Assembly: GCA_035762545.1 (NCBI GenBank)
Contig: DASTOM010000031.1
Coordinates: forward strand, 1 to 64,000
DNA from: JANQRA01 sp035762545
GTDB taxonomy: Bacteria > Actinomycetota > Acidimicrobiia > Spongiisociales > ZC4RG35
DNA: 64,000 nucleotides
Direction of reading: 5' to 3'
Below, in pieces: positions 41,178 through 49,565 of the stretch (the first letter of the stretch is position 1; every line of letters begins with the position of its first letter). The notes beneath the pieces are model-generated. The model was not told where the DNA came from. It ran no database searches and saw only the letters and a program-made list of their open reading frames with translations. A program made the translations under genes and the position numbers.

Positions 41178-42205
41178 GCCGAACAGTCCTGGTCACCGGA
41201 GCGGGCGGGGTCGGCAAGACGACCTTCTCCGCGGCGCTCGCGGTCCGAGCCGCTCGTGACGGGGTCCGGACGCTGGTGGTGACGGTCGACCCCGCCCGCC
41301 GTCTCGCCTCTGCCCTGGGTTTGGCCGATCTGGGTGACGAGCCCCAACCACACGAAGACGAGCCGAATCTCTGGGCGGCGATGCTGGACTCGGCGGCTTC
41401 GTGGCGTGCCGTCGCCGTGCGCCATGCCGACCCCGAGGTGGCGACCCGGCTCGCCGACAACGAGTTCTTCCGGGCGGCGTCCGAGCACTTTCCCGCCTCC
41501 CAGGCCTACGCCGCCGCCGACCAGGCCGCGACCTTCGTGCAGGCCCGAGCCTGGGATCTGGTGATAGTCGACACGCCGCCATCGGGAGGCGGTATCGACT
41601 TCTTCACGGCCCCGGCCCAGATGGCCGATCTCGTCGGCGGGAGGCTGCTGCGCTGGATAACTGGAGGACCTCTGCCCGGCCGGCGCTTCTTCTACGACCG
41701 TGCCGCCAAGCCGATCCTGAGGATCGCCGACACCGTCCTGGGATCAGGGCTGTTGGAGCGGATCAGTGAGTTCCTGCTCGACCTGCGGACCACGTACGAC
41801 GGTGTGGCCCGCAGGGGCCGGGAGATCGAGCAGGTGATGAGGGACTCGACCATCCTCGTCGTGACCACCGCCGACCCGGCTCCGGTTGCCGAGGCGGTGC
41901 GCTTCTATCGCCAACTCCCCGACCTCGCCTCCACTCCGGCGGCGGTGGTCTTCAACCGGGCGCTACCCCGGGAGTGGGCGGACGTCCGGGCCGTTTCCAA
42001 CCTGTCGGCACCGGTGAGCCGGGTCGTCGAGCAGTGGAGTGCGGAAACCGTGCGCCAGGCAGATGCGCGCGGTGAATTCTCGAGCAGGTACGGAGCCCGG
42101 GTGGCCACCGTCCCCTGGCGCTCCAACCCCCCGACCGATCTCGAGGGCCTGGCCGCCCTTCTCGACGACGCCGACGGAATCCCGTGGGAGCGGGTTCTCC
42201 CCTGA
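41174..42205 (+). CDS. ArsA/GET3-like P-loop ATPase, subunit 2
   Basis: The 343-aa ATPase has Walker A TGAGGVGKTTFSAA near residue 10, DPARRLASALG (the A-loop/switch I region), and IVDTPPSGGGIDFF as switch II. The signature lysine of the deviant Walker A is replaced by alanine (GAGGVGKT), unlike its partner. A hydrophobic-amphipathic stretch at about 150-220 (FFYDRAAKPILRIADTVLG) could form a client-binding lid. The GTG start at 41174 overlaps the stop of the first ATPase gene; in-frame upstream sequence is antisense-like and Arg/Pro-rich. Confidence 0.85.
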   Translation: MSRTVLVTGAGGVGKTTFSAALAVRAARDGVRTLVVTVDPARRLASALGLADLGDEPQPHEDEPNLWAAMLDSAASWRAVAVRHADPEVATRLADNEFFRAASEHFPASQAYAAADQAATFVQARAWDLVIVDTPPSGGGIDFFTAPAQMADLVGGRLLRWITGGPLPGRRFFYDRAAKPILRIADTVLGSGLLERISEFLLDLRTTYDGVARRGREIEQVMRDSTILVVTTADPAPVAEAVRFYRQLPDLASTPAAVVFNRALPREWADVRAVSNLSAPVSRVVEQWSAETVRQADARGEFSSRYGARVATVPWRSNPPTDLEGLAALLDDADGIPWERVLP

Positions 42206-42212
42206 CAGGGGA

Positions 42213-42218
42213 TAATCT
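42213..42218 (+). promoter_or_regulatory. -10 element for the leaderless HAD gene
   Basis: TAATCT (within GATAATCT) ends 6 bases before the ATG at 42225, following the same pattern as other operon heads here. Confidence 0.4.
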
Positions 42219-42224
42219 CTGGTG

Positions 42225-43028
42225 ATGGCCGAAGCCGCAGCATTCTTCGATCTCGACAGAACCCTCATCTCCGGGGCTTCGGCGTTCCCGTTCGCGGTCG
42301 AGGCCTGGCGCCAGGGCATGGCGACGCGCGCCGAGCTCATCAACTGGGGTACCGACGCGATCATGTTCGCACTCACCGGCGACAAGGGTGAGGGGGCCAC
42401 GACCGACGTCCACACAGAGTTCCTGATGAGGATCAAGGACACATCAGTCTCGGATCTGGACCAGATCGGACAAGCGGTCCTGCCCAGACTGGTGGCCCGG
42501 GTGAGACCGGAGTCACGGAAGCTGATCGCAATGCACCATGAGGCGGGGCGGGACACGTGGATCGTCTCGGCCAGCCCACAGGGCATCGTCGAGCCCCTGA
42601 GTGGGGCCCTGGGGATGACGGGAGCGATCGGCACCAGGGGTGCGGTGGTCGACGGGCGCTACACCGGCGAGCTGGACGGGCCGTTCATCTATGGGCCGGG
42701 CAAGGCGCAAGCGATAGAGAAGCTGTCCAGCGACCGGGGCTACGACCTAGAGCTGAGCTACGCCTACTCGGACTCGGTGTCCGATCTCCCGATGATGGAG
42801 ATGGTGGGCCATCCGGTTGCGGTGAACCCCGACTCGGAGTTGGAGGACGTGGCCCGGGAACGCGGGTGGCCGATCGTCATCTTCGCCCGGAAGACGAAAC
42901 GTGTCTTTGCCTTCAGTGGAGCGATGACGCTGGCAGTCTCAGCAGCCGTCGTCGCATACGCCCTGGGCCGCAAGCACGGCCGAACCGCCGCCATGGCGCA
43001 GATCGGTCGAGCCACGGCGTTGCCCTAA
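42225..43028 (+). CDS. HAD-IB family phosphatase with C-terminal membrane helix
   Basis: The 267-aa protein is a SerB-like HAD subfamily IB hydrolase: motif I FFDLDRTLI (catalytic Asp9 and Asp11), motif II SASP, a motif III lysine in GPGKAQAIEKL and motif IV YSDSVSDLPMM. A hydrophobic helix near residues 230-248 (SGAMTLAVSAAVVAYALG) followed by a basic tail would anchor it to the membrane. HAD-IB enzymes with such anchors often act on lipid phosphates or phosphoserine; the substrate is not determinable. A GTG one codon earlier is an alternative start. It is convergent with dnaE, 8 bases apart. Confidence 0.88.
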   Translation: MAEAAAFFDLDRTLISGASAFPFAVEAWRQGMATRAELINWGTDAIMFALTGDKGEGATTDVHTEFLMRIKDTSVSDLDQIGQAVLPRLVARVRPESRKLIAMHHEAGRDTWIVSASPQGIVEPLSGALGMTGAIGTRGAVVDGRYTGELDGPFIYGPGKAQAIEKLSSDRGYDLELSYAYSDSVSDLPMMEMVGHPVAVNPDSELEDVARERGWPIVIFARKTKRVFAFSGAMTLAVSAAVVAYALGRKHGRTAAMAQIGRATALP

Positions 43029-43036
43029 CGGCGCCC

Positions 43037-46000
43037 TCAAAGGATGGCGCGAGGTCCGAGGAGCTCTTTGAGCTCGGCGAAGAGGGCGGATCGGGGCTCC
43101 ACCTTGTGGTCGTCGCCCAGCTTGAGGACCTTGGTGTCACCGTTGTCGGTGAGGTTCAAGAACACCGAGGCGGGGCCGGGATGATTACGCAAGATGGTCT
43201 TCAGACTGGTGACCACCTCGGGGGTGAGCCTCTGGGCCGCAACGGCGAGGCGGACACTGGTGTCATCCCGGATTGCCAGCTCTTTGATCTCTCGCGCCAC
43301 GACCTTGACGTCGTCACCGCGATGGTCGAGATGCCCGGAGACGATCAGCACCGCGTCTTCGACCACCAGGGGCCCGAAGTCGTGGACGGTCTTTGGAAAC
43401 AGAAGTGTCTCCACCGAGCCCTCCAGACCTTCGAGCTGGAAGAACAGCATCGGGTCGCCGTTCTTGGTCCATCGTCTGGTTATCGCACCGACGAGACCCC
43501 CCACAGTTATCGACGTTCGATCGGTCAACTCGTCGAGCTCGGCGATGGTCGTGGTGGTGGCGGCGGCCAGCGACGGGCCCACGGCCAACAGGGGGTGGTC
43601 TGACACGTACAGGCCGAGCATCTCCTTTTCGAAGGCGAGTTTGATCTTCTGTGACCACTCACCCTCCGGGAAGCTGAAGTTCTCCTCCTGACCGGTGTCG
43701 TCGTCCCCGGCGAACAACGAGTATTGGCCCATCTCTTCGTTTCGCCGCCGTTCCAGCGTTGCGTCCAACACCGTCTCGTGCATCAGAGTGAGGCCCTTCC
43801 TGCTTCCGCCGAGGGCGTCGAAGGCTCCGGCCTTGATCAGCGACTCGACGGTGCGCTTGTTGAGCGCGGACACGTCGACACGGTTGACGAAGTCGAGGAA
43901 GGACTCGAAGGGGCCGTCGGCCCTCGCCTCGACGATCTTGTCCACCACGCCCTCCCCGACGTTGCGGATTGCGGAGAGACCGAATCGGATCCGCCCGTCG
44001 TGAACCGTGAAGTCGGTCTCACTCTCGTTGACATCCGGAACCAGGACCTCGATGCCCATCTGACGGCACTCGTTGAGATAGATGGCGGTGCGGTCCTTGT
44101 CCCGCTTGGTGGCGGTGAGCAGGGCGGCGAGATACTCCGCCGGGTAGTGGGCCTTCAGATAGGCCGTTTGATAGGCCACCAGGCCGTATCCGGCGCTGTG
44201 TGACTTGTTGAAGCCGTAGCCGGCGAAGTGCCCGATGAGCTGGAACATCTCCCGACCGGTCTGTTCGGTGTGTCCCTGGCTGACACAGCCGGCGATGAAC
44301 TTCTCCTCCTCGGCGGCCATCACGGACTTGATCTTCTTCCCCATAGCCCGTCGCAAGTTGTCGGCGTCCGCCATCGAGTAACCGGCGAGGTCCTGGGCGA
44401 CCTTCATCACCTGCTCCTGGTACACCATGATCTGATAGGTGTCCTCGAGGCTGGCGGTCACTGCGGGGTGCAGTTCCTCCACCGCCGCCCGTCCGTTCTT
44501 GCGGTCGGCATAGAGGTTGTGCATGTTCGCCCCCATCGGGCCCGGGCGGAACAGCGCGTTCACTGCGATCACGTCCTCGAACCTGTCCGGTTTCAGTGAT
44601 CGGAGCAGGGCCCGCATCGCCGTGCCTTCCATCTGAAACACGCCGATGGTGTCGCCCGCCTGGAATAGCTCGAAGGTCTTCTCGTCATCGAGCGGGACGT
44701 TGTCTATGTCCACCGTCACCCCGCGGGCTTGGAGCAGTTCGAGACAGCGCTCCATGATCGAGAGGTTGCGCAGACCGAGGAAGTCCATCTTGAGCAGACC
44801 GAGGTCCTCGACGCCGTACATCTCGAACTGGGTGACGGTCTCGGCGCCCTCGCCCTTGCGCTGCACCGGCACGATGGTGTCGAGCGGTTCGGGGGCGATG
44901 ACGACGGCCGCGGCGTGTATCGAGTCCTGGCGCCGGAGTCCTTCGAGCCCCTTGGCGACGTCGACGACCTCACGCACGGCGGGATCGCTCTCGTACAGCT
45001 CCCTGAGGCCCTGAGCGTTGGCGTACCAGTCACGGACCTCGGAGGGAGCACCCGGATCCGGTGCCACCAGGACCTGGTCGAGAGTGGGATCCTTGCCCAG
45101 GATGGGAGGTGGCATCGCCTTGGCCACCCGATCACCGAGGGAGTAAGGGTGCCCGAGCACGCGGGCCGAGTCCCTGATCGCCTGCTTTCCCTTGATCGTG
45201 GAGAAAGTGATGATCTGAGCGACGCGGTCCTGGCCGTACTTCTCGGCCGCATAGCGAATCATCTCGCCGCGGTACCTCTCGTCGAAGTCCATGTCGATGT
45301 CAGGCATGGTTCGTCGTCCCGGGTTGAGGAACCGCTCGAAGATCAAGCCGTACTCGAGAGGATCGATGTCGGTGATGCGAAGCACGTAGGAGACGATCGA
45401 CCCCGCAGCCGACCCGCGGCCAGGACCGACCCTGATCTGATTCTCACGGGCATGTCTGATCAGGTCCCATACGATGAGGAAGTAGGCCGGGAACCCCATC
45501 TCCTCGATGATCTTCAGTTCGTGCTCGACCCGCTCCCAGACGGCCGCGCCCGGCTCCGACCCGTAACGCTCGTGGGTCCCGGCCTCGACCAACTGGCGGA
45601 GGTAGGTGACCTCCGTCTCGCCTTCGGGCACGGGGAAATTGGGCAGTAGGAGCTTCCCGAATTCGAGGTTGACGTCGGCACGCTCCGCGATCCAGAGGGT
45701 GTTCGACACCGCCCCCGGGAACCGGTCCTCCGGGAACAGCCTGAGCATCTCCTCACCGGTTTTGAGATAGTGCTCGGATCCGTCGAAGCGGAGCCGGCCG
45801 GGCTCGTTGCGGAGGGAGCCGGTCTGGATGCAGAGCAGGGCGTCGTGAGCCTCGTGCTCCTCGCGTGAGGTGTAGTGGGCATCGTTGGTGGCGAGCAGAG
45901 GAGCCCCGACCATCTGCGAGACCATGAGCAGGTCCTCCATGATCCTGTGCTGTGCGCCGATCCCGTGGTCCTGCACCTCGATGAAGAAGTTGTCCTTTCC

Positions 46001-46531
46001 GAAGATGTCCTGGAGCCGCCCGGCGGCGGCGACTGCCGCCTCGAAGTCCCGCATCGCGCCCTTGTTGCCCTCTTCGGACACCGCATCCGGCCCGAGCAGT
46101 TGCGGCACCAGGCCGCCGAGACAGCCGGAGGTGGCGATAATCCCCTCGGAATGCTCGGCCAGAAGGTCCCAGTCCATCCTCGGCTTGTAGTAATAGCCCT
46201 CCAGGTAGGACTTCGAGGACAACTGGAGGAGGTTCCGGTACCCGATCTCGTTCTCGGCGAGGAGGATCATGTGATATCGCTTGTTCTGATCCGCCGGGGG
46301 GCGGTCGAACCGTGAGCCGTCGGTGAAGTAGGCCTCGATCCCGATGATCGGCTTGATGTCGTGTTGTCGGGCCGCCTTGACGAAGTCGACCACGCCGTAG
46401 AGGTTGCCGTGATCGGTTATCGCAATCGCCGGCTGGCCGAGTGCTGCGGCAGCTCCGACGACGTCCTTGATCCTCGCCGCACCGTCGAGCAGTGAGTACT
46501 CGGTGTGGAGATGGAGATGGGCGAATGACAC
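43037..46531 (-). CDS. dnaE: DNA polymerase III alpha subunit
   Basis: DnaE is the replicative polymerase. The 1164-aa protein has an N-terminal PHP domain (HLHLHTEYSLLDGA, ITDHGNLYG), the C-family palm with catalytic aspartates in TMPDIDMDFDE, the fingers region (QIMVYQEQVMKVAQDLAGYS), an HhH motif near VDKIVEARADGPFESFLDF, and a C-terminal OB domain (ITVGGLVGAITRRWTKNGDPM). The PHP metal ligands look largely intact, so metal-dependent proofreading by the PHP domain is possible. The GTG start at 46531 is 16 bases from a 26-bp perfect inverted repeat. Confidence 0.97.
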   Translation of the reverse strand: MSFAHLHLHTEYSLLDGAARIKDVVGAAAALGQPAIAITDHGNLYGVVDFVKAARQHDIKPIIGIEAYFTDGSRFDRPPADQNKRYHMILLAENEIGYRNLLQLSSKSYLEGYYYKPRMDWDLLAEHSEGIIATSGCLGGLVPQLLGPDAVSEEGNKGAMRDFEAAVAAAGRLQDIFGKDNFFIEVQDHGIGAQHRIMEDLLMVSQMVGAPLLATNDAHYTSREEHEAHDALLCIQTGSLRNEPGRLRFDGSEHYLKTGEEMLRLFPEDRFPGAVSNTLWIAERADVNLEFGKLLLPNFPVPEGETEVTYLRQLVEAGTHERYGSEPGAAVWERVEHELKIIEEMGFPAYFLIVWDLIRHARENQIRVGPGRGSAAGSIVSYVLRITDIDPLEYGLIFERFLNPGRRTMPDIDMDFDERYRGEMIRYAAEKYGQDRVAQIITFSTIKGKQAIRDSARVLGHPYSLGDRVAKAMPPPILGKDPTLDQVLVAPDPGAPSEVRDWYANAQGLRELYESDPAVREVVDVAKGLEGLRRQDSIHAAAVVIAPEPLDTIVPVQRKGEGAETVTQFEMYGVEDLGLLKMDFLGLRNLSIMERCLELLQARGVTVDIDNVPLDDEKTFELFQAGDTIGVFQMEGTAMRALLRSLKPDRFEDVIAVNALFRPGPMGANMHNLYADRKNGRAAVEELHPAVTASLEDTYQIMVYQEQVMKVAQDLAGYSMADADNLRRAMGKKIKSVMAAEEEKFIAGCVSQGHTEQTGREMFQLIGHFAGYGFNKSHSAGYGLVAYQTAYLKAHYPAEYLAALLTATKRDKDRTAIYLNECRQMGIEVLVPDVNESETDFTVHDGRIRFGLSAIRNVGEGVVDKIVEARADGPFESFLDFVNRVDVSALNKRTVESLIKAGAFDALGGSRKGLTLMHETVLDATLERRRNEEMGQYSLFAGDDDTGQEENFSFPEGEWSQKIKLAFEKEMLGLYVSDHPLLAVGPSLAAATTTTIAELDELTDRTSITVGGLVGAITRRWTKNGDPMLFFQLEGLEGSVETLLFPKTVHDFGPLVVEDAVLIVSGHLDHRGDDVKVVAREIKELAIRDDTSVRLAVAAQRLTPEVVTSLKTILRNHPGPASVFLNLTDNGDTKVLKLGDDHKVEPRSALFAELKELLGPRAIL

Positions 46532-46546
46532 TTTGAGGTTTGAATC

Positions 46547-46572
46547 CGAGAACTACAGACTTGTAGTTCTCG
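46547..46572. repeat. Perfect 26-bp inverted repeat upstream of dnaE
   Basis: CGAGAACTACA and TGTAGTTCTCG (11-base arms) flank GACT. It lies 16-41 bases before the dnaE start, between the rhomboid stop and dnaE. There is no U-run, so it is a poor terminator; it could be an operator for a dimeric regulator or an mRNA hairpin. It does not match the actinobacterial LexA box. Confidence 0.75.
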
Positions 46573-46629
46573 ACAGTAGTAGTCGCGTCGCGGGGGGCAG
46601 GCCAGCAATCAGCCCGGAATTTCCCTTTC

Positions 46630-47460
46630 TCAGAACAGCATCACCGAGACCACGGCGAGGCCAGCGACGGCGAGAGCGATGACCACTCTGAGGGCGGTTG
46701 TGGACCTGTTGCGGACCCGCGACCACAGCTCGCCGATGACGAATCCGCCGATCAAACCACCGAGGTGCGCCTCCCAGGCGATGTTGGGGATCAGAAGAGG
46801 GAGGGCGGCATTGAGGAGCAGCAGGAAGACGATCTGGCGCAACAGCATCCGGCCCTGTGCGGTGTTGCGACGACGGACCGCCCAGTTCAACCAGATCCCG
46901 AAGAGGCCGAAGATCGCACCGGAGGCGCCGACGGCCACATCGGTAGGCCCTCCTAAGAAGTAGGCGAACGCACCCCCCACCGCAGCCGAAGCCAGGTAGG
47001 CGCACACGAAGGGCCAGCTCCCGACACCCCGCTCGATCTGGGGGCCGAGTACCCACAGCGCCCACATGTTGAACAGGAGGTGGGTGAGACCGGCGTGGAG
47101 AAGGACCGGGGTGAACAGCCGCCACCACTCCCCCGCCTCGATCAGCCAATTCGCCTGAGCCAGGTTCTCGATGAGGGTCTCACGCATCCCACCGAGACTC
47201 CCCAACAAGAAGAACCCCACGGCCAAACCGATGAAGGTCATCGTTGCCGGCGCACCCGAGTTCCTGGTGCGCCGGGGCCCGGTCGGGATCACCTTCTGCG
47301 GGCCCTCCTCACGCACACATTCGGGGCAGCGCTGGCCGACTGTGGCGTCGATCGAGCACGAGGCACAGATCGGCCGATCGCATCGACTGCACTTGAGAAG
47401 CGTGTGCCGGTCCGGGTGTCGGTAGCAGACCGGGGCCGCGGTGGTGTGATCCTGGGTCAC
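46630..47460 (-). CDS. Rhomboid-family intramembrane serine protease with N-terminal zinc finger
   Basis: The 276-aa protein starts with a B-box-like zinc finger (residues about 9-50: paired Cys/His in CYRHPDRH, CSRCDRPICASC, CPEC) and continues with a rhomboid domain of seven helices. The catalytic serine is in GASGAIFG and the catalytic histidine in EAHLGGLIGG; HLLFNMWAL provides the oxyanion-side residues. Rhomboids cut single-pass membrane proteins; the substrate is unknown. The GTG at 47460 was chosen because it leaves the zinc finger intact and sits 7 bases after a -10-like TACCGT; the longest frame begins 15 codons earlier. Confidence 0.9.
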   Translation of the reverse strand: MTQDHTTAAPVCYRHPDRHTLLKCSRCDRPICASCSIDATVGQRCPECVREEGPQKVIPTGPRRTRNSGAPATMTFIGLAVGFFLLGSLGGMRETLIENLAQANWLIEAGEWWRLFTPVLLHAGLTHLLFNMWALWVLGPQIERGVGSWPFVCAYLASAAVGGAFAYFLGGPTDVAVGASGAIFGLFGIWLNWAVRRRNTAQGRMLLRQIVFLLLLNAALPLLIPNIAWEAHLGGLIGGFVIGELWSRVRNRSTTALRVVIALAVAGLAVVSVMLF

Positions 47461-47467
47461 ACCCGAA

Positions 47468-47473
47468 ACGGTA
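47468..47473 (-). promoter_or_regulatory. -10 element for the leaderless rhomboid gene
   Basis: TACCGT on the minus strand ends 7 bases before the GTG at 47460; no ribosome binding site is present. Confidence 0.5.
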
Positions 47474-47525
47474 GTGACGCGTCCCCGATACCACGAGACC
47501 GGCACTCACCTCGGCCACCCTCTCG

Positions 47526-47618
47526 TTTGCGCTGAACCAGATGCGAAATACAGCGACCATTGCAGCGCAGAGGAAGGAACAGGTCGGGTCGTTTCCTTTG
47601 CGCTGGACAAGACGCGAA
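47526..47618. repeat. Imperfect direct repeat between rhomboid and rluD
   Basis: Two 22-base copies, at 47526-47547 and 47597-47618, share TTTGCGCTG-AC-AGA-GCGAA with three mismatches and a 71-base period. The rest of the 47474-47645 gap shows no gene or RNA that I recognise. Confidence 0.5.
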
Positions 47619-47645
47619 GAGCGACGCCGTATGCAGCGAGACGCT

Positions 47646-48551
47646 TCAGCTGAGACGGTCGAGAACCCCGGCCAGATCAGCGGGGAGAGGGGCCTTCACC
47701 GAGATCCGATCCCCGGTCCGGGGATGGTCGAACTCGAGACGGGAGGCGTGGAGGAAGGTGCGCGGCGAGTTGAGATCGCGGCGGGTGGCCCCATAGGTTC
47801 GGTCCCCGGCCACGGGGTGACCGATGGCGGACAGATGGACCCTGATCTGATGGGTGCGGCCCGTGTCGAGTGTGACCTCGATCAGGGTGGCGTCGGACAT
47901 CTCGAAGTACCTCACCACCTCATAGTGAGTGCGGGCGTGTTTCCCGGTGTGGGTGACGGCACGTCTCGTCGGGCGGGTCGGGTCCCTACCGATCGGCGCT
48001 TCGATGGTCCCGGTGGGCGACCCCATGCTCCCCTCCACCAGGGCGAGATAAACGCGACCTATGTTTCGACGGCGGAGGTCGGCCACGAGCTTCTCGAAAG
48101 CACCCTGGGTGCGGGCGACGAGGATGGTTCCGGAGGTGTCCTTGTCCAGCCGATGGACGAGACCCCAGCGATCGTTGGAGCCGACCCCCTCCACCTCGGG
48201 GTATCTGTGGATCAAACCGGCGGCGAGGGTTCCTGTGGAACGTCCGCTGCCGGGATGCACGACCATGCCCGCCGGCTTGTCGACGACGACCACATCGTCA
48301 TCTTCGTAGAGGACCCCGAACGGGACGTCTTCGGCCACCAGCGACGTCATGTCCTCGGGGCGGGGGCAGGTGATGACGTCTCCAGTGGAGACTCGATCAG
48401 AAGGCCGAACCTCTTTCCCACCCACGGTCACACGCTCGTCCCAGAGCAAGACAGCTCGGGCCCGGCTCACCTCGAGCAGCTGGGCCACCGCGCGATCGAC
48501 TCTCGCCCCGTCCAGCGCCGCCGGGACCTCCAGCTCTACCTGTTCCGCCAC
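47646..48551 (-). CDS. rluD: 23S rRNA pseudouridine synthase, RluD family
   Basis: The 301-aa enzyme has an N-terminal S4 RNA-binding domain (about 12-75; ARVDRAVAQLLEVSRARA) and a catalytic domain with motif II HRLDKDTSG holding the catalytic Asp, motif I DVVVVDKPAGMVVHPG and motif III IEVTLDTGRTHQIRVHL. RluD modifies helix 69 of 23S rRNA; assignment to RluD rather than another RluA-family member is by neighbourhood (downstream of lspA, as is usual) and domain layout. It overlaps lspA by 16 bases. Confidence 0.92.
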   Translation of the reverse strand: MAEQVELEVPAALDGARVDRAVAQLLEVSRARAVLLWDERVTVGGKEVRPSDRVSTGDVITCPRPEDMTSLVAEDVPFGVLYEDDDVVVVDKPAGMVVHPGSGRSTGTLAAGLIHRYPEVEGVGSNDRWGLVHRLDKDTSGTILVARTQGAFEKLVADLRRRNIGRVYLALVEGSMGSPTGTIEAPIGRDPTRPTRRAVTHTGKHARTHYEVVRYFEMSDATLIEVTLDTGRTHQIRVHLSAIGHPVAGDRTYGATRRDLNSPRTFLHASRLEFDHPRTGDRISVKAPLPADLAGVLDRLS

Positions 48552-48991
48552 GCGTGTATCAGTAGCAGGACGACCGCAATCGTCACCGATGCGTCGGCGA
48601 TGTTGAAGGTCGGGATGATCCAGAGATTGATCCAGTCGATGACCGAGCCGTCGATGAGACCGGGCCCGCGGGCGAACCGGTCGATGAGGTTGCCTACTGC
48701 CCCACCGAGGACGAAACCGAGTGCGACGGTCTCGATCGTCGGACGCGGTGCGGCCAATGCCCCTATCACCACACCGGTGACCACCAGGGCGGCGATGGCG
48801 ATGATGGTCCCGCCGTTCTGGAACGACCCGAAGGCGCCGCCCGGGTTCTCGACATATGTGAATTCGAGGAAGCCGGGTATCAGCTCAACCGGGTTTCCTT
48901 TGAAGTGAAGCGCCGCGTACCTCTTGGTCCACAGGTCGAGAACGACCACGCCCAGGGCGACCCCCAGACCGATCGCATAGCGCCGGATCAA
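48536..48991 (-). CDS. lspA: Lipoprotein signal peptidase
   Basis: LspA removes signal peptides from diacylglyceryl-modified prolipoproteins in the membrane. The 151-aa protein has four helices and the family motifs YVENPGGAFG, GGAVGNLIDRF and FNIADASVTIAV, the last two holding the catalytic aspartates. The TTG at 48991 overlaps the stop of the upstream zinc-ribbon gene by 4 bases (TTGA); the longer frame is Arg/Leu-rich antisense-like sequence. The lspA-rluD pair is a common actinobacterial arrangement. Confidence 0.93.
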   Translation of the reverse strand: MIRRYAIGLGVALGVVVLDLWTKRYAALHFKGNPVELIPGFLEFTYVENPGGAFGSFQNGGTIIAIAALVVTGVVIGALAAPRPTIETVALGFVLGGAVGNLIDRFARGPGLIDGSVIDWINLWIIPTFNIADASVTIAVVLLLIHAWRNR

Positions 48992-49362
48992 GAGGCGCGC
49001 GAGGCGCAGTCGACACAGAGGGTCGAGTACGGGAGCACGTCCAGACGCTCGACCGGGATCGAGGTGCCGCACGACTCGCACGTCCCGTAGGTGCCCGCTG
49101 CGACCAGGTCGAGGGCGCGGTTCACCTTGGAGAGGAGATCGAGCGTGTTCTGCTCTATGGACAGCTCCTTGGCGTACTCGAGTTTCATCGAGCTCGCCTC
49201 GGCGTTGCCCGGATCCGGGCTCCGATCGGATGAGCTCTCGGTCAGCCGAGCTTCTTCGAGGACCCTCTCGTAGTCTTCGATCTGCTCCTCGAGCCGGTCT
49301 TTTTCTTCCTCGAGTCGCTTCCGGAAACGCTCGAGTGTGGTTTTGGCCAGTTTTCTTGCCAT
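48988..49362 (-). CDS. TraR/DksA-family zinc-ribbon protein
   Basis: The 124-aa protein has a long helical hairpin (about 5-90, coiled-coil, EEEKDRLEEQIEDYERVL) and a C-terminal four-cysteine zinc finger (CESC at about 98-101 and CVDC at about 118-121), as in DksA-like proteins that enter the RNA polymerase secondary channel. In actinobacteria this gene commonly precedes lspA. Whether it acts with ppGpp is not predictable; the coiled-coil tip acidic residues should be compared with DksA. The ATG follows GAGGTAAGAA. Confidence 0.9.
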   Translation of the reverse strand: MARKLAKTTLERFRKRLEEEKDRLEEQIEDYERVLEEARLTESSSDRSPDPGNAEASSMKLEYAKELSIEQNTLDLLSKVNRALDLVAAGTYGTCESCGTSIPVERLDVLPYSTLCVDCASRAS

Positions 49363-49550
49363 TTCTTACCTCGTAAAAGGCGGGAACCCTACCAACGACG
49401 TCAGCGTGGGGCCGGGTTTCCGGCCGGCAGTATCGACGTTCGGTGTGGAGACCTCAAACGCGTTTCCCGCACCGCTAATTCCCACGACGATCGACGTCTG
49501 GACCGCCCCAGGTGCCCCAAACTCGACCTGATCAAACTCTCCCGACGGTT

Positions 49551-49556
49551 TACCCT
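49551..49556 (+). promoter_or_regulatory. -10 element near the ileS start
   Basis: TACCCT ends 9 bases before the ileS ATG, two or three bases further than in the clear leaderless cases, so the 5' leader is absent or nearly so. No T-box leader (TGGNACCGCG) is present in the 203-base gap 49363-49565. Confidence 0.4.
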
Positions 49557-49565
49557 GCCGATCCC

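Noticed and set aside
40335..42205. Arsenite efflux ATPase (ArsA)
   Set aside because: No ArsB, ArsR or cysteine metal site is present; the two-gene layout matches the general ArsA/GET3-like actinobacterial pair instead.
49363..49565. T-box riboswitch ahead of ileS
   Set aside because: No TGGNACCGCG antiterminator element or specifier-loop structure is visible, and a -10-like element sits 9 bases before the ATG.
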